From Cerasicoccus maritimus (GTDB lineage Bacteria; Verrucomicrobiota; Verrucomicrobiia; Opitutales; Cerasicoccaceae), in NCBI GenBank assembly GCA_031296935.1, contig JAVDPD010000028.1, positions 1-64,000 on the forward strand: a stretch of DNA of 64,000 nt, read 5' to 3'. Below are positions 1-5,731 of the stretch, piece by piece. Below the pieces are notes generated by a model. It searched no databases, was not told the DNA's origin, and saw only the letters and a list, made by a program, of their open reading frames with translations. Position numbers and translations under genes: made by a program. The first letter of the stretch is position 1. The number at the start of each line of letters is the position of its first letter.

Positions 1-86
1 ACATGCACAACGAAAACCCAAAACCATTCCAATGGACCGCTACGCCGGATTCCATCTTCGAGAAAATGAACCACTCGCTTTCTTAA
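1..86 (+). pseudogene. 3' end of IS630-type transposase (cut by window edge)
   Basis: The open frame from the left edge to the TAA at 84-86 encodes at least 27 residues containing NENPKPFQWT followed by a TxxxIxxxM pattern. This matches the conserved C-terminal tail of IS630-family transposases (NxxPKPFxWTxTxxxI). Only the tail is in the window, so it cannot be told whether the element upstream is intact. No convincing terminal inverted repeat or TA target duplication is visible after the stop. The call rests on family knowledge of this tail motif; a chance match is possible because the segment is short. Confidence 0.5.
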
Positions 87-107
87 GTGAATTTAACTCG
101 CGGGACA

Positions 108-785
108 CTAGCGTGTTTTCGCAGCGGCAGAGAGGCCCAGAAATTCTTCGGCGAAATGCACCATGTCGCGGTAAACGCCGTCGGCGGGCGGGTCATTGGC
201 TTCCAGCTCTTCGACCGAATGGCTGCCCGTGGCGACCACGTAAGAACGCATGCCGCCGGCCTTGCCCGCGAGGACATCGAATGGCGAATCGCCGACCATG
301 ATCGACGTCGCCGGGTCGGCCTTCATCTGCTCCAAGGCATACTGTGAAAACTCGGGCTCAGGCTTACGCCAGGGCGTGTCGCCGGTGCCGATAATGCCAT
401 CGAGATAGGCGTCGTAGCCGAGGTGGGCCAGGATCGCGCGCGCACCGTTGCCCTCCTTGTTCGTAAAGACCGCCGACTGCACGCCCTGCTCTTTCAGCGC
501 CTGCAACAGCCACTCGACACCGGGCAGCTCGACCAAATCCTCGAGCATGATCTCGTCAAAATGCTTGCGAAAATGCTTCACCCCCTCGGGCGCGCGCTCC
601 TCTCCGATCAGCCGCGCCATCGTCACCGGCACCGAGCCGCCGACGGTCGCCTTGACCTTTTCGTAAGTGACGGGCGGCAGGCTCATCTGCTCCACCGCGT
701 ATTTATAGCAGCGGTAAATGCACATGAAGTGGTCGATCACCGTGCCGTCCAAATCGAAGAAAACCGTTTTAATGTCGGATCGCAT
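108..785 (-). CDS. HAD-superfamily hydrolase (phosphoglycolate phosphatase-like)
   Basis: A 225-residue HAD phosphatase. Motif I is FFDLDGT near residues 9-15 (nucleophile Asp and acid/base Asp). Motif II is the Thr of VFTNKEG, motif III the Lys of RKPEPE, and motif IV VGDSPFD with the Mg2+-binding Asp. A helical cap lies between motifs I and II, as in the phosphoglycolate phosphatase/beta-phosphoglucomutase group. The ATG at 785 is preferred; a TTG three codons upstream is possible. It lies 61 bp downstream of the FAH-family gene on the same strand and is probably co-transcribed with it. The substrate cannot be told; such enzymes dephosphorylate small phospho-sugars or 2-phosphoglycolate. 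The cytoplasm is expected, as no signal peptide is seen. Confidence 0.85.
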   Translation of the reverse strand: MRSDIKTVFFDLDGTVIDHFMCIYRCYKYAVEQMSLPPVTYEKVKATVGGSVPVTMARLIGEERAPEGVKHFRKHFDEIMLEDLVELPGVEWLLQALKEQGVQSAVFTNKEGNGARAILAHLGYDAYLDGIIGTGDTPWRKPEPEFSQYALEQMKADPATSIMVGDSPFDVLAGKAGGMRSYVVATGSHSVEELEANDPPADGVYRDMVHFAEEFLGLSAAAKTR

Positions 786-846
786 AAGGCTCAATAAGCA
801 AGCCCCACGCCGTAACGCAAGGCAGGGTAAATTTCGTTGCGGGCTC

Positions 847-1650
847 TTAACACTCCTCCTCGACGATCGGGTTCGTCAGTTGGCCGATGCCTTCGATTTC
901 GACAGTGCACGTGTCGCCCGGCTGGAGCCACACATAGGGGTCGCGGCCCATGCCGACGCCCGCCGGTGTGCCCGTGAGGATCACCGTGCCGGGCAGCAGC
1001 GTGGTGCTGCCACTGAGGAATTCGATCAGCGTCGGCACATCAAAAATCATGTCCGCCGTGTTCGAGCCCTGCATCTGCTCGCCGTTGAGCGTGGTCGAGA
1101 TCGCCAGCGCATTCGGGTTCGGAATCTCGTCCGTGGTCACCAGCGTCGGCCCGAGCGGGCAGAAGGTGTCAAAGGTTTTGCCGCGGCACCACTGGCCGCC
1201 GCCGCCGTGCTTCTGCCAATCGCGTGCGGAGACGTCGTTTGCGCAAGTGTAGCCGAGCACGTAACTCAACGCGTCGGCCTTGCTGACGTTTTTCGCGGCC
1301 TTGCCGATCACCACCGCGAGCTCGCACTCGTAGTCCACCTTGGTGCTGTTCAGGTGGCGCGGGAGAACGACCGGCGCATCCGGGCCGGTCACGGCGTTGA
1401 GCGCCTTCATGAACAGGATCGGGTGCTCCGGCAGCTTGGAATTCGTTTCTGCGGCGTGGGCGCGGTAGTTGAGGCCGATGCAGAGAATGCCCGTCGGCTC
1501 GATGGGTGCCAGCAGCTTTCCGCTGACCGCCTCGCCTGAGACCGAAAAGTCGCCAAAGATGTCGCCCTCCAGCTTGAGGATCGACTCGCCATCCTGTTGC
1601 GCGCCGTAAACGACGCTGCCAGATTCCGTGCGCACGCGAACGATTTTCAT
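847..1650 (-). CDS. Fumarylacetoacetate hydrolase (FAH) family protein
   Basis: A 267-residue member of the FAH/2-hydroxyhepta-2,4-diene-1,7-dioate isomerase family. It has the small N-terminal domain followed by the core ILCIGLNYRAHA, the metal-binding acidic triad region (DYECELAVVIG), NDVSARDWQ and GKTFDTFCPLGP, and ends with TGTPAGVG and the GD(T/x)CTVEIEGIG block typical of the fold. These enzymes act on acylpyruvates or oxaloacetate-type beta-diketo acids with Mg2+/Mn2+; the exact substrate is not visible. The ATG at 1650 is chosen because the family usually begins MKIVR; a longer frame to 1686 exists. It is followed on the same strand by a HAD phosphatase after 61 bp, which suggests a small metabolic operon. 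Confidence 0.85.
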   Translation of the reverse strand: MKIVRVRTESGSVVYGAQQDGESILKLEGDIFGDFSVSGEAVSGKLLAPIEPTGILCIGLNYRAHAAETNSKLPEHPILFMKALNAVTGPDAPVVLPRHLNSTKVDYECELAVVIGKAAKNVSKADALSYVLGYTCANDVSARDWQKHGGGGQWCRGKTFDTFCPLGPTLVTTDEIPNPNALAISTTLNGEQMQGSNTADMIFDVPTLIEFLSGSTTLLPGTVILTGTPAGVGMGRDPYVWLQPGDTCTVEIEGIGQLTNPIVEEEC

Positions 1651-1739
1651 GCCCACCAAAGTGCGCAGCGGGCGGCTCGCTGGCAACGCTAATTCTGGCG
1701 CGCCGCGTGATCAGGTTTGCTAACCGAGGCGAACGCGGC

Positions 1740-2148
1740 GCGCATGGCCGTAGCACAGGCGTCTCGCCTGCGTGCTGAAAGGTAGCGGCCAAGGTGGTGA
1801 AAGGTAGTGGCCAAGGTGGTGAAAGGTAGCGGCCAGCGTCCCCGCTGGCCAAGCGTGCTAATCAGAAGGAATAGGTCCGCGCGAAGCCATATCCGCGAAA
1901 GACGCCTAACGACAACCATCTATTTGCGGCCTAAATCATGGCCAGCGGGGACGCTGGCCGCTACCTAAGAGTGCTCGATTAGACGGCATCTACATGGGGT
2001 GCAGCGCGGGGACGCGCCTGCGTTACCTTTCTCACTAACTGAAACGACACAGGCGAGACGCCTGTGCTACTTCAATCAGCTCGCATAACCATTGGCGCAA
2101 TGCGCCAATCCGGATGCATCGCATCCGCCGGTCCAGCCGGAGGCTGGC
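1740..2148. repeat. Cluster of short palindromic (REP-like) repeats
   Basis: This gene-free stretch between the FAH and HNH genes is packed with repeats. A 22-bp unit is repeated in tandem about 2.5 times at 1780-1834. A palindrome GGCCAGCG-TCCC-CGCTGGCC lies at 1831-1850, with its reverse-complement copy at 1940-1959; both are flanked by a GGTAGC/GCTACC extension. CACAGGCG-AGA-CGCCTGTG lies at 2048-2066, with a diverged copy at 1753-1775. Then come ATTGGCGC-AAT-GCGCCAAT (2091-2109), CGGATGC-ATC-GCATCCG (2111-2127) and CCAGCC-GGA-GGCTGG (2133-2147) in immediate succession, each with a 3-nt loop, ending at the stop codon of the HNH gene. They could act as transcript-end hairpins or REP-type mobile repeats. 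No coding capacity is seen. Confidence 0.85.
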
Positions 2149-2742
2149 CTATTTGGCGATGAAGTGTTGCCAGTCGGGCTCGGGGTCTTGCTCTTCGGCG
2201 AGGCTGACGAAGGGCTGCCACTTTGGGCGCGCGGGCTTTTTGAGCAAGCGCATGCCGGCCTGGTGAGGCATACGGTTCGCTTTCTGGGTGTTGCAGCGAA
2301 TACAGGAGGTGACGATGTTTTCCCAGGTCGTGCGGCCGCCCTGATCACGTGGAATGACGTGGTCGAGGTTCAGCTCGCGCTCCTGAAAATGGTGGCCACA
2401 ATACTGGCAGGTGTGATCGTCGCGCTCAAAGATGTTGCGGCGATTAAACTTCACTTCCTTGTTGGGCACGCGGTCGTATTCGCGCAGCAGCAAGACGCTG
2501 GGAATGCGCATGCGCATCTTCACGGTGTGAATGGCGTCGTAATCCGACTCGGGCGGATTGGCCAAGGAAAATTCAATCCACTGTGCTGCATCCAGCATTT
2601 GGAAACCGCCGTTGCTCGTATCGAGCGCTTGCGCATGCTCTTGCATGAGCAAGGAAAATGCACGCCGAACGCCAACAATGTTGACCGGCTGCCAGAGGCG
2701 GTTCAAGACCAGCACTCGCTTCGATGGAAGATTCTCCGACAT
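2149..2742 (-). CDS. HNH endonuclease domain protein
   Basis: A 197-residue protein with a C-terminal HNH nuclease fold: CQYCG, then LDHVIPRDQGG (the catalytic His of the HNH motif), an Asn in TTWENIVTSC, and CIRCNTQKANR completing the four-Cys zinc site. The N-terminal segment (VLVLNRLWQPVNIVGVRRAF) is the conserved start of the stand-alone bacterial COG1403-type HNH group, which is found in many genomes as a single gene without a restriction partner. ATG 2742 is preferred over a GTG three codons upstream. It is likely cytoplasmic, with non-specific or unknown DNA cleavage. Its stop codon abuts a triple-palindrome repeat array that probably ends its transcript. No methylase lies nearby, so a classical restriction system is unlikely. 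Confidence 0.85.
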   Translation of the reverse strand: MSENLPSKRVLVLNRLWQPVNIVGVRRAFSLLMQEHAQALDTSNGGFQMLDAAQWIEFSLANPPESDYDAIHTVKMRMRIPSVLLLREYDRVPNKEVKFNRRNIFERDDHTCQYCGHHFQERELNLDHVIPRDQGGRTTWENIVTSCIRCNTQKANRMPHQAGMRLLKKPARPKWQPFVSLAEEQDPEPDWQHFIAK

Positions 2743-2857
2743 GGGCTGCACATGAGTTATTCACAAGGTGTGAATAAGTCAAAACCAAATATTTCAAAAA
2801 ACGCTGAAGGCCCGCCTGGAGTTATTCCAAGCAGATTTTTCCAGCAAAAACAGTGTA

Positions 2858-3238
2858 TTATGCCGTGATACTGAAACCAATCAAGCCCAGAATAAAGATC
2901 GCCACGACAAATAATACAATCTGCGCCACGAGCGCCAAGGCGTAGATCTGCACGCCCTTGCCAAAAGTAACGCCGTACACCCAGCCGATCACTGCGCCAT
3001 TAATCACGAGGCTGATGAACACGCCCACGACGTTGCCCAGACCGGGGATGATCGTGCCGCCGCCGCCGAGCAGCCCCAGCACAAACCAGCTGATCAGCAT
3101 CGCGATGAGCGCGCGGCCAATGGTGTTTTCCCGTTTCGGAATCCCGGCCCAGCTGGCGCCCATGCGCAAACAAAGCGTGATCGCCCATAGCGCGACTAGC
3201 ACCATAAGGATCGTGACGAGGATGCCGACTATTTCCAT
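2858..3238 (-). CDS. Small four-helix membrane protein, unknown function
   Basis: A 126-residue hydrophobic protein with about four predicted membrane helices (residues 4-24, 41-60, 66-92 and 99-122). A short basic loop (IPKRENTIGRA) lies after helix 1, and a Gly-rich turn (LLGGGGTIIPGLGN) between helices 2 and 3. No known family is recognised. The start MEIVGILVT at 3238 is chosen because the first helix begins there; the open frame upstream to 3358 has no membrane character and no better ribosome site. It lies between the HNH gene and a Crp/Fnr regulator without obvious coupling. An inner-membrane role is inferred from hydropathy alone. Confidence 0.6.
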   Translation of the reverse strand: MEIVGILVTILMVLVALWAITLCLRMGASWAGIPKRENTIGRALIAMLISWFVLGLLGGGGTIIPGLGNVVGVFISLVINGAVIGWVYGVTFGKGVQIYALALVAQIVLFVVAIFILGLIGFSITA

Positions 3239-3561
3239 TTCAACAGGAATAAATAAGCCGTCCTTTGCATCCAAGACTGAATTACATAAAGTAGTTTTTA
3301 AGCTACGCCTATAGTTAAACCAATGAACTTTCGCGCCTACGGACGCACCATAGGGCACTTCGATTAGGACATCGTCACCGCAGTGATGCTAGGCGCCGCT
3401 CTACCCTGGCGTCGCGGACCCTCAGTCGTAGCCTCCTGAGGGTTCCCAATGTGCAACAACGAGGGAGGGCTCGAGGTCAGGCGCAATAGGCTAACGAATT
3501 TGCTCCACTCGCAATAAGGTCGGCTAAATTCTGTAATGCTCTGCAAACCGGGGAATGGACT
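3239..3561. other. Intergenic stretch between divergent genes
   Basis: About 320 bases separate the small membrane protein from the Crp/Fnr regulator, which diverge from here. No convincing gene, hairpin or repeat is seen. A short frame at 3364-3546 on the minus strand has no recognisable product. No TGTC-N8-GACA palindrome like the one at 5054-5069 is seen here, so autoregulation of the Crp/Fnr gene by that kind of site is not supported. Confidence 0.5.
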
Positions 3562-4245
3562 TTGCTAGCAGTAGCCGAGACGATGAGATTTCTAGAAGAG
3601 AATTTGCTGGAGCACCTTCAGCGCCCAGAGTTTGCGGAGCTATACGCCTCGCTGACCAAGCGTAGCTACGCGAAAGGCGCGTTTATCTGCCAACCGGGCG
3701 CAGGCGACAACAAGGTCTTCATCATCGCCCAAGGCCGCGCGCGCGTCTACCTCGGCTACGAAGACAAGGAGTTCAACCTCGGCATATTGAACAAGGGCGA
3801 CATCTATTCCACGCACACGCGCGCCTACGTGCAATCGCTGGAGGCAGTCGATGTTCTCGCCGCCGACGTGCGCACCTTCCGCCAAAAGATGCTCGACGAT
3901 CCGGAGGTTACGAAGTCGATGGTCACCGTGCTCGGTGGCATGCTCGCCGCGTCGTTTCAGATCATCGAAGGCCTGGTGTTTAAAGACGTTAACAGCCGCC
4001 TCGCCACCCTACTCACGAGCGAATGCAAACGCAACGGCGTCCCCGATCCAGCCGGAGGCGCCATTGTGCAAATCGATCTCTCGGTGGAGCAAATCGCCGG
4101 CCTGCTCGGCTCGACGCGTCAAACCGTGTCCACGCTCATCAACGATCTCTCACGCCAAGGCCTGATTCAAAAGCTGGAGCGCGGACGCTTCCTTGTGCCC
4201 GACATCGCCGCACTCGACCGCATCGCAAACCCGGGCGACTGGTGA
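3562..4245 (+). CDS. CooA-like Crp/Fnr-family regulator (possible haem-based CO/redox sensor)
   Basis: A 227-residue Crp/Fnr regulator with an N-terminal cyclic-nucleotide-binding-fold sensor (about 30-110), a long dimerisation helix (112-145) and a C-terminal winged helix (168-215). The sensor strongly recalls CooA: KGAFICQPGAGDNKVF, RVYL, then KGDIYSTHTRA and ADVRTF. CooA has its haem ligands Cys75 and His77 in the corresponding GDxxCxH; here the Cys is Ser83 and the His is kept (His85). The recognition helix reads STRQTVSTLIN, close to CooA SSRQTTSTALN and unlike Crp RETVGR. A TTG at 3562 preceded by GGGG is taken as start; the ATG at 3583 is an alternative. Its stop is 17 bp from the stop of a convergent CooS-like gene, its likely target. 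Haem binding is inference. Confidence 0.75.
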   Translation: MLAVAETMRFLEENLLEHLQRPEFAELYASLTKRSYAKGAFICQPGAGDNKVFIIAQGRARVYLGYEDKEFNLGILNKGDIYSTHTRAYVQSLEAVDVLAADVRTFRQKMLDDPEVTKSMVTVLGGMLAASFQIIEGLVFKDVNSRLATLLTSECKRNGVPDPAGGAIVQIDLSVEQIAGLLGSTRQTVSTLINDLSRQGLIQKLERGRFLVPDIAALDRIANPGDW

Positions 4246-4262
4246 ACTTTGCAACGCAAAGC

Positions 4263-4934
4263 TTACGAGTAAGTTTCCATGCTGCAGTGGTAGCGGTCAG
4301 ACCAACCCAGCGAAAGACGCTTCTCGTGAACGAGTTCATCCAATCGATCAGCGCTTGCCATCGCGTCACCTGACAAACGCGCGACGGAGCCATAAATGCC
4401 CTGAAGCTGATTGAGCAACGCGTTGTTCTCCTGCACGGCATTCGTCGCCAACGCAGCGAGTGGCAAATCCTTCAGGCTCGCGCCAACGTGCTTCGCCAGC
4501 AGATAATAAAACTCCATCACATCGGCGTGGTCCACACTGCCACCCATACGGATGACTGGCGTGATGCCGATAAAGTCGCAGACTTCCGCGAGGCCTTCAC
4601 CCGCATAATCAAAAGCGCCCTCGCCCATCATGCCGATCGCATCGAACGCTTCCGCCGTGCAGCCTGACACCGCCACGAGGATGTCGCGCTTGAGCAACTC
4701 CTGCGTCATCTCGACCAAAGCCGCGGTCTGAGCGGGGTCGGACTCTTGGCATGCGGCCAGCGTCACGATGCCGCGCACACGGCCAAACTGGAGCGACTTG
4801 AAAAAGACCGCGCTGTATTCGCGACACGCCTGCCAGCACGCGGCGTCAAATTGAATTTCCTGTTGGCACACTCTGCACTGGCGGGGCGACGCATCCGCCG
4901 TAGTCAGCTCGGCGAGTTCTAATTCTTCGTTCAT
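4263..4934 (-). CDS. Short CooS (CO dehydrogenase/prismane)-like protein with N-terminal four-Cys motif
   Basis: A 223-residue protein. Residues about 52-165 resemble the C-terminal Rossmann-like domain of Ni-CO dehydrogenase CooS: VRGIVTLAACQ (CooS GxxxxxGCNNP), ELLKRDILVAVSGC 30 residues later (CooS ELIxxxxLVxxTGC), GEGLAEVCDFIGITPVIRMGGSVDHAD (CooS MGSCVDxSR) and LKDLPLAAL. Cys62 and Cys92 keep the 30-residue spacing of two cluster-C ligands; the third is Ser133. The first domains of CooS (over 600 aa) are absent; instead there is C20-x2-C23-x9-C33-x3-C37, which could hold Zn or an Fe-S cluster. ATG 4934 follows AGGAGA at 7-nt spacing. Its promoter has a CooA-type site, and the convergent neighbour is CooA-like. 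Full CODH activity is unlikely; a sensor, carrier or hybrid-cluster-like role is possible. Confidence 0.65.
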   Translation of the reverse strand: MNEELELAELTTADASPRQCRVCQQEIQFDAACWQACREYSAVFFKSLQFGRVRGIVTLAACQESDPAQTAALVEMTQELLKRDILVAVSGCTAEAFDAIGMMGEGAFDYAGEGLAEVCDFIGITPVIRMGGSVDHADVMEFYYLLAKHVGASLKDLPLAALATNAVQENNALLNQLQGIYGSVARLSGDAMASADRLDELVHEKRLSLGWSDRYHCSMETYS

Positions 4935-5019
4935 GGAAATGTCTCCTGGGTATCTAGCTTTGGGCTCGGTGAATGGAACGAGAGCCCGCCGCGATTCCTC
5001 GCTGCAACCCCTCAAGTCT

Positions 5020-5069
5020 GCCCAGGATTATACCAGCTCACCCGCGCCGTGTCTGTCGGCTGGCTGACA
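5020..5069 (-). promoter_or_regulatory. Promoter of CooS-like gene with CooA/Crp-type operator
   Basis: Reading the minus strand, TGTCA-N6-CGACA (plus-strand TGTCGGCTGGCTGACA at 5054-5069) is a palindrome of the form TGTCR-N6-YGACA, the form described for CooA targets. It is followed by a perfect TATAAT (plus-strand ATTATA at 5027-5032). Placing +1 at 5020 puts the palindrome centre at -41.5, the classical class II activator position overlapping -35; no good -35 hexamer is otherwise present. The leader to the ATG is about 86 nt. Activation by the neighbouring CooA-like protein is inferred. Confidence 0.7.
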
Positions 5070-5083
5070 AACGGAGAAATTTC

Positions 5084-5719
5084 CTAAAACTTTTTTCTGC
5101 GCCCAACCGAGCGCACCAAGACCAGCACGCCCGCGGCAATCCCCAGTAGGCTCACCGTGGTCATCGGCTCGGGCACCCCAGTGATACTGAGTGACCAGCT
5201 CTCGACCGTCGTAATTTCGCCCGGGCCAATATCCGCGAGGAAAAGTGTCCAGTTACCACTAGCTGGCAAGCCCACAAAAGATGAGAGCATGGCCGTCTGC
5301 GAGTCGGTATCCAGCACCAGCGAGGGATCAGTTTCGCGACCATCGACACCATAAATTCCCGTGTAAGGCGCATCGGCCACATGGATGTCTGGACCGTCCA
5401 CAGTAAAGGTCACGTCCAAGGCGCTCGCCGAAGAACCCAGCAATGAGCCTTCATTGCGCCCTACCCGATTGAGCAACACACTGAAGCCCGAATCGTGCTG
5501 CACATAGCCGTAGATATCGCCGAGCCAACCGCCGGACAGCTCCAAGTCGATCTGGATCGTCTCGATGCTAACGATGTCTGAGGCGTCGATGAACTGCGTG
5601 TCACTCAGCCCGGCTGGATCGTTGTCGGGAATCTCCTCCCCCACCAGGAACGTTTCGTTAAACGAGGTAGCTGTTAAGGCGCCGAGAGCTGCAACTGGAA
5701 TGATCGTTAAAAAGGCCAT
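5084..5719 (-). CDS. PEP-CTERM protein with P-domain-like module
   Basis: A 211-residue secreted protein. The N-terminus is hydrophobic (MAFLTIIPVAALGALTA). The middle resembles the proprotein-convertase P-domain beta-sandwich (IETIQIDLELSGGWLGDIYGYVQH ... SGNWTLFLADIGPGEITTVESWSLSITG). The C-terminus is a PEP-CTERM sorting tail: VPEP, a hydrophobic helix (VSLLGIAAGVLVLV) and RSVGRRKKF. Such tails are recognised by exosortase and removed at the inner membrane. The ATG at 5719 lies 12 bp after the stop of the giant upstream gene, so the two are probably co-transcribed and act together at the cell surface. The signal peptide is short; an upstream start inside the preceding gene is possible but has no support. 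Confidence 0.75.
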   Translation of the reverse strand: MAFLTIIPVAALGALTATSFNETFLVGEEIPDNDPAGLSDTQFIDASDIVSIETIQIDLELSGGWLGDIYGYVQHDSGFSVLLNRVGRNEGSLLGSSASALDVTFTVDGPDIHVADAPYTGIYGVDGRETDPSLVLDTDSQTAMLSSFVGLPASGNWTLFLADIGPGEITTVESWSLSITGVPEPMTTVSLLGIAAGVLVLVRSVGRRKKF

Positions 5720-5731
5720 GATGCTTACCGT

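Noticed and set aside
2149..2742. Restriction-modification system around the HNH gene
   Set aside because: No methyltransferase, specificity subunit or other nuclease partner occurs nearby; the protein fits the common stand-alone HNH group.
3364..3546. 60-codon minus-strand frame upstream of the Crp/Fnr gene
   Set aside because: Low-quality composition and no ribosome site; left as intergenic.
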